A stretch of DNA of 64,000 nt from Amycolatopsis oliviviridis (GCF_014654365.1 NZ_BNAY01000002.1:1-64000), one strand, 5' to 3'; positions 1-9,017 are shown, numbered from the stretch's first letter. The notes: generated from the sequence alone by a model not told the origin. Program-made: numbers and translations.

Positions 1-127
1 CGGATGCCTCAAAACCCACACCCACTACAACGAAACAACCGCCTGGGCCCACCACACCACCACCGCCGCTTGACACACAAAACCCAGGGATGTCTTCACG
101 GACTTGGCACACCAAGGCACTAGCGGG

Positions 128-145
128 ACATTACATCTGTAATGT
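128..145. promoter_or_regulatory. Probable TetR autoregulatory operator
   Basis: The sequence ACATTACATCTGTAATGT is a perfect 8-base inverted repeat with a 2-base centre, ending 26 bases before the tetR start codon. Its size and place are typical of a TetR-family operator. No second copy was found upstream of the amine operon at 894, so autoregulation is the simplest reading. Confidence 0.7.
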
Positions 146-147
146 AG

Positions 148-165
148 CCTCCTTGCACAAGGAGG
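148..165 (+). promoter_or_regulatory. Ribosome binding site inside a perfect hairpin
   Basis: CCTCCTTG-CA-CAAGGAGG is a perfect inverted repeat. Its right arm is the Shine-Dalgarno sequence AAGGAGG of tetR, six bases before the ATG at 172. The left arm is an anti-SD, so the transcript can hide its own ribosome site. The structure is seen in the sequence; a role in translation control is inferred. Confidence 0.55.
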
Positions 166-171
166 TTCCGG

Positions 172-714
172 ATGAGCCGGTCCGACAAACCGAGCGACCC
201 CGCGCGAATGAAGCGGGCGCTCCAGCGCGCGGCGGTCGAAGTCGTGGCACACGAAGGGCTCCGCGGCCTCACCTATCGCGCGGTCGCCAAAGCGGCCGAC
301 TGCACCACGGGTGCGGTACAGCACCACTTCTCGTCGATCGACGATCTCCTTCAGTCCTCTTTGGACTGGGTGCTCGAAGAGAGCGCGGAGAACGGTTTGA
401 TCGGCGCGCGCACCGGGATGTTCGCCGACGGCGAGGAAGTCCGGAAGCGATACAAGGACAGCGCCGAGATCCAGGTCTTCCAGTACCAGCTGGTCGTGGA
501 GTCCGCGCGGCGCCCGGAGTTGCGTCCGGTGGTCCGGCGGCTCTACCGCGGCTACCTCGACGCGGTCGGCAAGGAACTGGGCGCGGACGACGGGTTCGCG
601 CAGCTCGTCTTCTACGCCCTCGATGGAATGTTCCTGCATCAGGTGGCGGATCCGGACGTCGACCCCGGCCCGGCACTCGAAGCCCTGCACGCCATCTTGG
701 CGAACCACAGCTAA
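172..714 (+). CDS. TetR/AcrR family transcriptional regulator
   Basis: A 180-residue one-domain repressor. The N-terminal helix-turn-helix spans about residues 10-57 (VVAHEGLRGLTYRAVAKAADCTTGAVQHHF, listed here in fragments: GLRGLTYRAVAKAA then TTGAVQHHF), the standard TetR DNA-binding fold; the rest is the divergent helical ligand/dimer domain. The ATG is fixed by an excellent AAGGAGG. A perfect palindrome at 128-145 probably serves as its own operator. It lies 179 bases upstream of the amine-catabolism operon on the same strand but is separated by a terminator-like hairpin (729-758) and a different palindrome (833-851), so control of that operon is possible but not shown. Ligand unknown. 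Confidence 0.88.
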   Translation: MSRSDKPSDPARMKRALQRAAVEVVAHEGLRGLTYRAVAKAADCTTGAVQHHFSSIDDLLQSSLDWVLEESAENGLIGARTGMFADGEEVRKRYKDSAEIQVFQYQLVVESARRPELRPVVRRLYRGYLDAVGKELGADDGFAQLVFYALDGMFLHQVADPDVDPGPALEALHAILANHS

Positions 715-728
715 AGGCGGCACCGCGG

Positions 729-758
729 CCCGATGACACGCGTCACGCGTGCATCGGG
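729..758 (+). terminator. Hairpin terminator after tetR
   Basis: CCCGATG-a-CACGCGT pairs with ACGCGTGCATCGGG around a single C, giving a 14-pair stem with one bulged A, 14 bases after the tetR stop. There is no long T tract, as is usual in high-G+C actinomycetes. Confidence 0.5.
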
Positions 759-832
759 TCTCGGTACTGCCTTCTTTCGTTACAGGGCAACAGCTCCGCA
801 CTGTCCTTTCGAGACACTCGAAACCGAATTAG

Positions 833-851
833 GTGTTGACTTAATCAACAC
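833..851. promoter_or_regulatory. Palindromic operator before the amine operon
   Basis: GTGTTGACTTAATCAACAC is a 19-base palindrome with only one mismatched pair, 43 bases before the aldehyde dehydrogenase ATG. It contains TTGACT, which may serve as the -35 box. It does not match the TetR site at 128-145, so a different regulator is likely. Confidence 0.5.
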
Positions 852-893
852 TCGGGGGTCAGACTCGGCGCATCCCGAGCGAAAGGCCATTCG

Positions 894-2339
894 ATGCCCG
901 ACACCGCTGCCGCGACCTTGCTGATCGACGGTCACTGGCGTTCCGCCCCGGCGACGTTCGACGTCGTGGACCCGGCGAGCCTCGTCGTCCTCGGCCAGGC
1001 GGCCGACGCGGAACCCGCCGACGCTCTCGCCGCGCTCGACGCCGCGGCCGGCGTCGCCCGATCCTGGGCCGACACCGACCCGGAGACCCGCGGCGGTCAC
1101 CTGCGCGCCGCGGCGGCGGAAATCCGCGCGCGCCAAGGCGAACTCGCCTCGTTGCTGAGCCGGGAGAACGGCAAACCGCTCGCGGAGGCCGCCGGCGAAC
1201 TGGCGAGCGGCGCACGGATGCTGGAGTGGGCCGCGGAAGAGGGACGGCGGGCCTACGGCCGCGTCACCCCCGCCTCCGCGGCGGGCCCCGGTCTGGTGCT
1301 GCGCTCCCCGGTCGGGCCGGTCCTCGCGATCACGCCGTGGAACTTCCCGGCCAGCATGCTGCTGCGCAAGGTCGGGCTCGCCCTGGCCGCCGGCTGCCCG
1401 GTCATCGCCAAACCCGCCGAGCAGACGCCGCTCATCGCCACCGCACTGCTCGACATCGTGCAGGCGACCGGCCTGCCCGCGGGCGTCCTGCAATCCGTCA
1501 CCACGACCCGGCCCGCGGAGCTCGTGGAAGCGCTGCTGGCCGATCGCAGGCTCCGCAAGGTCAGCTTCACCGGATCGACCGAGGTCGGCCTGGGCCTGCT
1601 GCGGCGGACCGGCGACACGCTTCGCCGCACGTCACTCGAAATGGGCGGCCACTCCCCCGCGATCGTCTTCGCCGACGCCGACCTCGAAGCGGCCGCCACC
1701 GGCGTGGTCACCGCGAAGTTCTTCAACGCCGGCCAAAGCTGCACGGCGGTGAACCGGCTTTACGTCCACGAGAGCGTGCGGGACGACCTGCTCGCGCTGA
1801 TCGAGAAGAAGACGGCCGCATTGAGCGTCGGACGCGGAGACGCCGAAGGCACCAAGGTCGGCCCGTTGATCGACGAAGCCGGGCTCGCGAAGGTCGAGAA
1901 CCAGGTCGCCGACGCGGTGGCCAAGGGCGCCCGGGTCCTGATCGGCGGGAGCCGCTGGGAGCCCGGCGATCCGGCGCTGCGCGGTCACTTCTATCGGCCC
2001 ACGGTCCTGACCGGTGTCACCGCGGACATGCTCGTCAGCCACGAGGAGACGTTCGGCCCGGTGCTGGCCGTCGCCACGTTCACCGGCGACGACGAGGCGA
2101 TCGACCTCGCCAACGCCACGGACTACGGGCTGGCCGCCTACCTGTTCGGCAGCGACCTGCGCCGTGTCTGGCGGGCGCTCGACCGGCTCGACTTCGGCGT
2201 GATCGGGGTCAACGACCCGGCCCCCGTCCGCCCGGAACTGCCCTTCGGCGGCCAGAAGAACTCCGGTCAGGAACGCGAAGGCGGCGCAGAAGGAATCGAG
2301 GCCTACACCGAGACCAAGGCCGTGGCGCTGCGGTTCTGA
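894..2339 (+). CDS. NAD(P)-dependent aldehyde dehydrogenase (succinate-semialdehyde dehydrogenase type)
   Basis: A 481-residue enzyme of the aldehyde dehydrogenase superfamily that oxidises an aldehyde to the acid. Visible family marks are the TPWNFP segment with Asn150, FTGSTEVG near 225, the general base Glu249 in LEMGGHSP, the nucleophile Cys283 in FFNAGQSCTAV, and EETFGPV towards the end; length is usual. It is the first gene of an operon with an aminotransferase (26 bases on) and an ABC importer. By context it should take the semialdehyde made by that aminotransferase, for example succinate semialdehyde, malonate semialdehyde or 4-aminobutanal. The exact substrate cannot be fixed from sequence alone. 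Confidence 0.88.
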   Translation: MPDTAAATLLIDGHWRSAPATFDVVDPASLVVLGQAADAEPADALAALDAAAGVARSWADTDPETRGGHLRAAAAEIRARQGELASLLSRENGKPLAEAAGELASGARMLEWAAEEGRRAYGRVTPASAAGPGLVLRSPVGPVLAITPWNFPASMLLRKVGLALAAGCPVIAKPAEQTPLIATALLDIVQATGLPAGVLQSVTTTRPAELVEALLADRRLRKVSFTGSTEVGLGLLRRTGDTLRRTSLEMGGHSPAIVFADADLEAAATGVVTAKFFNAGQSCTAVNRLYVHESVRDDLLALIEKKTAALSVGRGDAEGTKVGPLIDEAGLAKVENQVADAVAKGARVLIGGSRWEPGDPALRGHFYRPTVLTGVTADMLVSHEETFGPVLAVATFTGDDEAIDLANATDYGLAAYLFGSDLRRVWRALDRLDFGVIGVNDPAPVRPELPFGGQKNSGQEREGGAEGIEAYTETKAVALRF

Positions 2340-2365
2340 GCACCACTGGCACAGAAAGGACCTTC

Positions 2366-3646
2366 ATGACCAGCACCTCCGAACTCGCCGCCCTCGACCG
2401 GCGCACCCTCGTGCATCCGCACACCACGATCGGCGCCCCGGCCGAACCGCTCATCCTCGACCGCGGTGAAGGCGCGCTGCTGTGGGACACCGAAGGCCGC
2501 CGATACATCGACGGCACCTGCGGCCTGTGGCAGTGCCCGGTCGGTCACGGCCGCACCGAGCTCGCCGACGTCGCCGCCGGCCAGATCCGCCGCCTGGAGT
2601 TCTACTCGTCCTTCGGCGACTACTCCAACGCCCCGTCGATCCACCTCGCCGAACGGCTGCTTTCGCTCGCCCCTGCCGGTCTGGAACGCGTGTTCTTCAC
2701 CAACGGCGGTTCGGAAGGCAACGAGACCGCGATCAAGCTCGCCCGCCTCGCCTTCCACCACGCCGGTTCGCCGGAGCGGACAGTGGTGCTGGCCAGGACC
2801 GGCGGCTACCACGGCATGGGCGGCGCCTCGCTCGCCGCGACCGGGATCGAGGGCCTGCGCGCCGGATTCGGCCCGCTCCTGCCGGACGTGGAATGGCTGG
2901 GCAAGCCGCACGCCATCGAATACGGCCCGGACGCGGCGGACGTGCTGGTCGCGGAACTGGAACAGCGCATCGCCGAGATCGGCGCGCACCGCATCGCCGC
3001 GTTCATCGGCGAACCGGTGCTCGGTGTCGGCGGGATGGTGCCACCGCCGGACGGGTACTGGCCCCGCGTGCAGGAAGTGTTGCGCCGCAACGGGATCCTG
3101 CTGATCGTCGACGAGATCGTGACCGCCTTCGGCCGGACGGGTCACTGGTTCGGCAGTCACCACTTCGGTATCGAGCCGGACATGATCGTCACCGCGAAGG
3201 GCATCACCAGCGGCTACGTCCCGATGGGCGCGGTGCTGATCGGCCGCCGGGTGCTCGACCTCGCCGACGGGGCCACGTTCCTGCACGGCTTCACCTACAA
3301 CGGCCATCCCGTCGGGGCCGCGGTCGCGCTGGCGAACCTCGACATCATCGAGCGCGAGAACCTCCTCGAACGCGCCCGTGTCCTGGGCGCCCGCCTGCGC
3401 GAACGGCTCGACCCGCTCACCGAGCTGGCTCACGTGCGCGAAGTCCGTGGTGTCGGCCTGATGCTCGGCATCGAGTTCACCGGCGTGCCGACGGCGTCGG
3501 TGCAGTCCGGCTGCCGCGCGGACGGCGTCGTGGTCCGCGCCTCCGGCACCAGCATCGTGCTGTCCCCGCCGCTGGTCATCACCGAGGACCAGATCGACAC
3601 CCTGGCCGACGTGCTGTGCCGCCATGTCGCGGCCGCCGCGAGCTGA
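2366..3646 (+). CDS. Class III PLP-dependent aminotransferase (omega-amino acid/diamine type)
   Basis: A 426-residue fold-type I aminotransferase. The pocket is seen as GSEGNE near 115, Asp249 in LLIVDEIVTAFGR, and the PLP Lys278 in TAKGITSGY. Class III members move an omega-amino group from putrescine, GABA or beta-alanine to pyruvate or 2-oxoglutarate. The frame stays open far upstream, but the ATG at 2366 has AGAAAGGA five bases before it and begins a normal N-terminus, so the upstream part is taken as non-coding. It sits between an aldehyde dehydrogenase, which would oxidise its product, and an ABC importer for amines. Precise donor uncertain. Confidence 0.87.
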   Translation: MTSTSELAALDRRTLVHPHTTIGAPAEPLILDRGEGALLWDTEGRRYIDGTCGLWQCPVGHGRTELADVAAGQIRRLEFYSSFGDYSNAPSIHLAERLLSLAPAGLERVFFTNGGSEGNETAIKLARLAFHHAGSPERTVVLARTGGYHGMGGASLAATGIEGLRAGFGPLLPDVEWLGKPHAIEYGPDAADVLVAELEQRIAEIGAHRIAAFIGEPVLGVGGMVPPPDGYWPRVQEVLRRNGILLIVDEIVTAFGRTGHWFGSHHFGIEPDMIVTAKGITSGYVPMGAVLIGRRVLDLADGATFLHGFTYNGHPVGAAVALANLDIIERENLLERARVLGARLRERLDPLTELAHVREVRGVGLMLGIEFTGVPTASVQSGCRADGVVVRASGTSIVLSPPLVITEDQIDTLADVLCRHVAAAAS

Positions 3647-3659
3647 GCGGAGAAACCCC

Positions 3660-4706
3660 ATGAGACGCCGGATACCGACGCTGTTGTCCGCCGCGCTGAC
3701 CGTCCCGCTCTTCGTCACCGGATGCGCCATTTCCGAAGGCGGCCCGAATTCGCTCGTGTTCGTCTCCTACGGCCAAGGCGCCTATCAGGCCGGGCAGCGT
3801 TCGGCGTGGCTCGACCCCTACGAGAAGAAGACCGGGACCACGGTCACGATCGACGGCCCGTCGAGCAACGCCAAGCTCAAGGCGATGGTCGAGGCGGGCA
3901 AGGTCACCTGGGACGTCGTCGACACCGACGCGTCCGCGGCCGCCGCGGTCTGCGGCAGCCTGCTCGAACCCGTCGACATGGGACCGCTGGCGGCCGGCTT
4001 CCCGAAAGGATCGCTGACCGACTGCGGGGTGCCGGACGCGTTCTTCGGCATGATGCTGATGTACGACACCAAGGCCTACGGGGCCCACCCACCGTCCACA
4101 ATGGCCGACTTCTTCGATCCCCGGGCCTTTCCCGGACGGCGGATCATCTACGGCGGCGATCCGAGCGTGGGGACGATCGAGGCCGCCCTCCTGGCCGACG
4201 GCGTCCCGCGGGACAAGCTGTACCCGCTCGACGTCCGCCGCGCACTGTCGATGTACGACCGCGTCCGGCCGGAACTCACCATCACCAGCACCTACGGCGA
4301 CCAGCAGCAGCGGATGGCCGGCGGGCAGGCGGACATGGCGCTCATCGTCAGCGCCCGCGCGTTCTCACTGCTGAAAGCGGGCGCGACGAACTGGAAGGTC
4401 GTGCCCGGCATTCCCGTCCCGGTGACCTGGGACGTGCTCGTCGTGCCCAAGGGAACACCACGGGCGGAGGAAGCCAAACGGCTGATCCGGTTCGCCTCGG
4501 AACCGGCGCAAGCGGCGGCCTTCGCGGCCGCCGCGGGCGTCGGGCCGGCGAACACCGCCGCACCGAGCCCGAACACCCCCATCGGGCGGGAGCTCGACAT
4601 CTGGGGCGACGACAAGGAAAACCTGCGCGTGCTCAGCGACGTGCGCTGGTGGGCGGCGAACCGGACGGCGCTCGTCAAGGCCTGGTCGGATTGGAGGACC
4701 GGATGA
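3660..4706 (+). CDS. ABC transporter substrate-binding lipoprotein (polyamine/amine type)
   Basis: A 348-residue secreted binding protein of the PotD/PotF-like group. It starts with three arginines, a hydrophobic stretch and the lipobox FVTGC, so Cys22 should be lipid-anchored. The body has the alpha/beta solute-binding pattern, with WDVVDTDASAAA near 80 and YGGDPSVGTIEAAL near 162. The gene follows the aminotransferase by 13 bases and its stop overlaps the first permease by ATGA. Within this operon it should capture the amine or amino acid outside the membrane. The frame is open upstream, but the lipoprotein signal fixes the start. Confidence 0.88.
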   Translation: MRRRIPTLLSAALTVPLFVTGCAISEGGPNSLVFVSYGQGAYQAGQRSAWLDPYEKKTGTTVTIDGPSSNAKLKAMVEAGKVTWDVVDTDASAAAAVCGSLLEPVDMGPLAAGFPKGSLTDCGVPDAFFGMMLMYDTKAYGAHPPSTMADFFDPRAFPGRRIIYGGDPSVGTIEAALLADGVPRDKLYPLDVRRALSMYDRVRPELTITSTYGDQQQRMAGGQADMALIVSARAFSLLKAGATNWKVVPGIPVPVTWDVLVVPKGTPRAEEAKRLIRFASEPAQAAAFAAAAGVGPANTAAPSPNTPIGRELDIWGDDKENLRVLSDVRWWAANRTALVKAWSDWRTG

Positions 4707-5566
4707 CCGCCACCGTTCGAGCAGCCCGGCGGGCCGGTTCCTCGACGTGGCTGCTGCTCCCCGCCGCGGCCGTGGTGCTCGTGTTCTTCTTCTACCCGCT
4801 CGCCGCGATCCTTTGGCGCAGCTTCACCGAACCCGATTTCGGCGTCGGCAATTACCTCGCCGTCCTCGGGGACAAGGTGCAGATCCGGGTGGTGCTCAGG
4901 ACTTTGCGGACAGCGCTGATCATCACCGTCGCCACGCTGATCGTGGCCTACCCGTACGCCTACGCGATGACCCTGGTCGGGCGCCGGGCCCGGACGGTGC
5001 TGACGCTGCTGGTCCTGATGCCGTTCTGGACCAGCGTGATGGCCCGCAACTTCGCCTGGTACGTCCTCGAACAGCGGGGTGGCGTGATCGAGAAGGCGCT
5101 CGCCGCGATCGGCGTCGACGGGGTGGTGCTCCTGGGCTCGGTCGCCGGGGTGACCGTCGCGATGGTGCAGGTGATGCTGCCGTTCATGGTGCTGCCGCTG
5201 CACAGTTCGATGACCGGGATCGACCGGAGCCTCCTCCACGCCGCGGGCAGCCTCGGCGCGTCCCGCCCGGTCGCCTTCCTGCGGGTGTACCTGCCGTTGT
5301 CGATGCCGGGGGTCCTGGCCGGGGTGTCGGTGGTGTTCATCATGTCGCTCGGCTTCTACATCACCCCGGCGCTGCTCGGCACGCCGCAGCAGGCGCTGGC
5401 CGCGCAGGTGATCGGCACTCAGGTCAACGACCTGCTGGACTTCGCCGGGGCCGGGGCGCTCGGGGCGATCCTGCTGGTCATCACGCTCGTGGTGCTGGCC
5501 GTGCTCAGCCGGGTCGCCGCGCCGCTGGGCACCAGTGCGGCGGGAGGTGCCGACCGTGGCCAGTGA
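4703..5566 (+). CDS. ABC transporter permease, PotB type
   Basis: A 287-residue inner-membrane permease with about six hydrophobic segments. It carries the EAA loop that contacts the ATPase, AAGSLGASRPVAFLRVYLP, near residues 180-198. It is coupled to the binding protein by a 4-base ATGA overlap and its end overlaps the next permease by 11 bases. With the following gene it forms the membrane channel of a type I importer of the spermidine/putrescine/iron family. Confidence 0.9.
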   Translation: MTATVRAARRAGSSTWLLLPAAAVVLVFFFYPLAAILWRSFTEPDFGVGNYLAVLGDKVQIRVVLRTLRTALIITVATLIVAYPYAYAMTLVGRRARTVLTLLVLMPFWTSVMARNFAWYVLEQRGGVIEKALAAIGVDGVVLLGSVAGVTVAMVQVMLPFMVLPLHSSMTGIDRSLLHAAGSLGASRPVAFLRVYLPLSMPGVLAGVSVVFIMSLGFYITPALLGTPQQALAAQVIGTQVNDLLDFAGAGALGAILLVITLVVLAVLSRVAAPLGTSAAGGADRGQ

Positions 5567-6377
5567 CCCGTCCATCACCAGGGCCGCGCTCCGGCAGCGG
5601 ACGCTCGGCTGGGGACTGCGCGCGTGGGTCGCCGTCGTGGGGTTCGTGCTCGTCGCCCCCACTCTCGTCGTCATCCCGATGAGCTTCGGCGCCGGTTCGA
5701 CCTTCCAATTTCCCCCGGACGACTGGTCGTGGCGCTGGTACGGCGAGTTCTTCGGCAGCAAGCAGTGGCTCGCCGCGCTGGCCAACTCGGTCCAGGTCGG
5801 TCTGCTGGCGGCGGTGCTCGCGACGGTCGTCGGGGTGGCGGCCGCGTTCGGTCTCGACCGCGCGCGGTTCCGCGGCCGGGGCGTCGCGCGGCAGCTGCTG
5901 ATGGCGCCGATGATCCTGCCGGGGATCGTCGTCGCGGTCGCCGTCTACGGGGCGTTCCTGCGGTGGCAGCTCAACGGGACGATGCTCGGGTTCGTGCTGG
6001 CGCACGCCGTGCTGGGCGTGCCGTTCGTGCTGACCTCCGTGCAGACCAGTCTCGCCGGGTACGACCCGGTCGTGGAGAAGGCCGCGGCGAGTCTCGGCGC
6101 GTCGAAACTCACGACCCTGCGCAAGGTCGTGCTGCCGAGTATCGCTCCCGGCGTGATGTCGGGTTTCGTGTTCGCCTTCGCGACCTCCTTCGACGAGGTC
6201 GTGGTCGCCCTCTTCCTGCAGACGCCCGCCATCAAGACGTTGCCGGTGAAGATGTACGAATCGATCGTCCTGGAGATCGACCCCACCATCGCCGCGGCGT
6301 CGAGCCTGATCGTCGTGTTCACCACGATCCTGCTGTTCCTGCCCTCGTTCCTGCGCCGACGGAGCCACCATGACTGA
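5556..6377 (+). CDS. ABC transporter permease, PotC type
   Basis: A 273-residue second permease with six predicted membrane segments and the EAA loop AAASLGASKLTTLRKVVLP about residues 175-193. The GTG at 5556 is chosen because GGGAGG lies eight bases before it; an earlier GTG at 5535 has no such site. It overlaps the preceding permease by 11 bases and the ATPase gene by 8, a typical stacked transporter operon. Confidence 0.88.
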   Translation: MASDPSITRAALRQRTLGWGLRAWVAVVGFVLVAPTLVVIPMSFGAGSTFQFPPDDWSWRWYGEFFGSKQWLAALANSVQVGLLAAVLATVVGVAAAFGLDRARFRGRGVARQLLMAPMILPGIVVAVAVYGAFLRWQLNGTMLGFVLAHAVLGVPFVLTSVQTSLAGYDPVVEKAAASLGASKLTTLRKVVLPSIAPGVMSGFVFAFATSFDEVVVALFLQTPAIKTLPVKMYESIVLEIDPTIAAASSLIVVFTTILLFLPSFLRRRSHHD

Positions 6378-7395
6378 CGACCACCGCGGGATCACCACCG
6401 CGAACGTGACCAAGGCGTACGCCGGCATCGGGCGTCCCGCCGTGGACGACGTCTCCCTGCGTATCGCCGACGGCGAGTTCATGACCTTCCTGGGCCCTTC
6501 CGGCTCGGGCAAGACGACGATGCTGTCGATGATCGCCGGTTTCACCCCGCTCACCGCGGGTTCGATCACCCTGGACGGCCAGGAGATCTCCCGGCTCAAA
6601 CCGCACCGCCGCGATCTCGGGGTGGTGTTCCAGCAGTACGCGCTGTTCCCGCACATGACGGTCGCCCGCAACGTCGCGTTCGGGCTCACCCAGCGCAAAC
6701 GACCGAAGGCGGAGATCGAGCGCCGCGTCACCGAAGTGCTCGAACTGGTCGGCTTGTCCGCGGTGCGGGACCGGTTGCCGCGTCAGCTTTCCGGCGGTCA
6801 GCAGCAACGGGTCGCGCTGGCCCGCGCCGTGGTCTACGGGCCCCGGGCCTTGCTGATGGACGAGCCGCTGGGCGCCCTCGGCAAGAAGCTGCGCGACCAG
6901 CTGCAGCGCGAAATCGCCCGGATGCACCGGGAGCTGGGCATGACGTTCCTGTTCGTCACCCACGACCAGCAGGAGGCGCTCACCCTGTCCGACCGGATCG
7001 CGGTGTTCAACGAGGGCCGGATCGAACAGGTCGGCACGCCGGAGGATCTCTACGAGCGCCCGGAAACGTTGTTCGTCGCGCAGTTCGTCGGCGAGTCCAA
7101 CGCCTTGTCCCTCACGCCCGGCGAAGTCACGATCGTGCGGCCGGAGCGGCTGACGCTGTACACCCGTGCCGAACCGGTGCCGTCCGGGCACCAGCGCGTC
7201 AGCGCCCAGGTCACCGACATCGTCTACGTGGGCGACCACAGCCGGATCTGGCTGCGGTACGCCGACGGCGCGCGCGGCTGCGCGGTGCTGTCCGCGGGCA
7301 CGGCGCACGGACACCGTCCCGGCGACGACGTGACCGTGGCCTGGCATCCGGACCACCAGGCGGCCGTTCCCGCCGGGGAAAGGACGGCGGTATGA
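6370..7395 (+). CDS. ABC transporter ATPase, PotA type
   Basis: A 341-residue ATPase that powers the importer. Walker A GPSGSGKTT is at 42-50, the Q-loop is in VVFQQYALFPHMT, the signature LSGGQ at 140-144, Walker B ends in LLMDEP (Asp164-Glu165), and the switch His is in FVTHDQQEA. The C-terminal 90 residues match a TOBE domain. The D-loop reads GALGKK, with Gly171 where almost all members have Asp. It overlaps its neighbours by 8 and 4 bases. Confidence 0.9.
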   Translation: MTDDHRGITTANVTKAYAGIGRPAVDDVSLRIADGEFMTFLGPSGSGKTTMLSMIAGFTPLTAGSITLDGQEISRLKPHRRDLGVVFQQYALFPHMTVARNVAFGLTQRKRPKAEIERRVTEVLELVGLSAVRDRLPRQLSGGQQQRVALARAVVYGPRALLMDEPLGALGKKLRDQLQREIARMHRELGMTFLFVTHDQQEALTLSDRIAVFNEGRIEQVGTPEDLYERPETLFVAQFVGESNALSLTPGEVTIVRPERLTLYTRAEPVPSGHQRVSAQVTDIVYVGDHSRIWLRYADGARGCAVLSAGTAHGHRPGDDVTVAWHPDHQAAVPAGERTAV

Positions 7396-9017
7396 CTTCC
7401 GACCTGCTCCTGCGCGGCGGTCTCGTGCGCACCTTCGACACCGGAATGGGGAACGCCACGGCGATCCTGCTTTCCGGCGGACGCGTGGTCGCGGTCGGGG
7501 ACGACGACACGGTCTCCGCCGCGGCCGCTCCCGGCACGCCGTCGGTCGATCTGCGGGGACGGACCGTGCTGCCGGGGATCAACGACGCGCATCTGCATCT
7601 GGCCTGGTACGCCTTGGCCGGACCGGAGTTCTGCGTGAACCTCGCGGCCGCGGCGAGCCTCGCCGAGGTCCGGCGGGCACTGGACGCCGCGCCTCCGGGC
7701 GAGTGGATCGTCGGCCGCGGCTGGCGCGAGACCACGATCGCCGAGTTCGCCGACGGTCGCGCCGTGCCGTCGCGGACGTGGCTCGACGCCGTGACCGGGA
7801 CCCGGCCCGCGGTGCTGCATCACGCGTCGTCCCATTCCATCTGGGTCAACAGCGCCGCGCTGGAGCGGGCGGGGATCACCGTGGGGACACCGGATCCGGT
7901 GGCGGGAGAGATCGTCCGCGACGCCACCGGCGAACCGACCGGCATCCTCGTCGAAAGCGCGCAGGAACTCGTGGCAGGCCTGCTGCCGCAGCCGAGCCGG
8001 GACGAGCGGCTGGACGCGACCGCGCGCACGATGGCGCGACTGAACCGGCTGGGCGTCACCAGCGTGACCGATCCGATCGTGCCGCCAGGGCTGTGGCAGG
8101 ACTACCGGGATCTGCACGCGGCGGGCCGGATGACGACGCGGGTGACCGCGCTGCTGCACTGGAATTGGCCCTCCCCCACGACTTCCGCGGCCGACCTGAG
8201 CCGGGCGCTGGACAGTGCGGACCTGGGCAGCGGGGACGACCTGCTGCGGATCGGCGGGATCAAGCTGTTCGCCGACGGTGTCCCGACGCATTGCACGGCG
8301 TGGATGCACCGGCCGTATCCCGGCGGCGGGCACGGCGGTCTCGTCACACCCGGATCCGGCGATCCGGAGCAGGTGCGGGAACTGCACGAGCTGATCGCCG
8401 TGGCGCAACGGCGCCGGGTGCGCGTGCAGGTCCACGTGACCGGCGATCGCGCGGCCGACGCCGTGGTCGACGCCATCGAGGCCGCCGCGGAGGCCGACCC
8501 GTGGCCGGACGCCCGGCACGTGCTCATCCACGGCACCTTCCTGTCGCCGGAAGTGCACGAACGCCTGGCCCGGACCGGAACCGGCGTGATCACCAGCTCG
8601 CTCATGCGGACGTTCAGCGGTCCGTCGATGGTCCGGATCGTGGGCGAAGACCAGTGGAGCGAGGCGTTCCCCGCGCGGACACTGCTCGATCACGGCGTGG
8701 TGGTCGCGGACAGTTCGGACGCCCCGGTGACCGAACCGGACTGGCGACGCGGGGTCGCCACCTTCACGGGTGAACCGGGACCCAACCCGTTTTCCCTGCC
8801 CTCACAAGAGAAACTGCTCGACCGTGAAGAGGCGTTGCGCCTGTGGACGACCGGCCCGGCGTGGCTGGAACACGCCGAAGACCGCAAGGGGACGCTGGCG
8901 CCCGGCCGGTTGGCCGACCTGGCCGTCTTCGACCGGGATCCGGTCACTGCCAGTGGGCAGGAGTTGCTCGATGCCCGTTCGGTGCTGACCGTCCTAGGCG
9001 GACACATGGTGTCTTGA
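7392..9017 (+). CDS. Amidohydrolase family protein (YtcJ-like, Amidohydro_3)
   Basis: A 541-residue metal-dependent hydrolase of the amidohydrolase superfamily. Metal-ligand regions visible are DAHLHL near residue 61, VQVHVTGDRAAD near 345, HVLIHGTF near 376 and VVADSSDAPV near 438. Family members split N-acyl, lactam or imidazolone bonds, and YtcJ-like substrates are rarely known. It is the last gene of the operon, joined to the ATPase by ATGA. It may free an amine from an N-acyl form brought in by the importer; that is inference. A second member lies at 27178-28842, also in a transporter operon. Confidence 0.83.
   Translation: MTSDLLLRGGLVRTFDTGMGNATAILLSGGRVVAVGDDDTVSAAAAPGTPSVDLRGRTVLPGINDAHLHLAWYALAGPEFCVNLAAAASLAEVRRALDAAPPGEWIVGRGWRETTIAEFADGRAVPSRTWLDAVTGTRPAVLHHASSHSIWVNSAALERAGITVGTPDPVAGEIVRDATGEPTGILVESAQELVAGLLPQPSRDERLDATARTMARLNRLGVTSVTDPIVPPGLWQDYRDLHAAGRMTTRVTALLHWNWPSPTTSAADLSRALDSADLGSGDDLLRIGGIKLFADGVPTHCTAWMHRPYPGGGHGGLVTPGSGDPEQVRELHELIAVAQRRRVRVQVHVTGDRAADAVVDAIEAAAEADPWPDARHVLIHGTFLSPEVHERLARTGTGVITSSLMRTFSGPSMVRIVGEDQWSEAFPARTLLDHGVVVADSSDAPVTEPDWRRGVATFTGEPGPNPFSLPSQEKLLDREEALRLWTTGPAWLEHAEDRKGTLAPGRLADLAVFDRDPVTASGQELLDARSVLTVLGGHMVS

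Noticed and set aside
70..75. TTGACA as -35 box for tetR
   Set aside because: No -10-like box lies 16-18 bases further on.
1226..2365. Open frame extending the class III aminotransferase gene upstream
   Set aside because: It overlaps aldehyde dehydrogenase in another frame, has an Arg/Gly/Pro-rich nonsense composition, and a good ribosome site marks ATG 2366.
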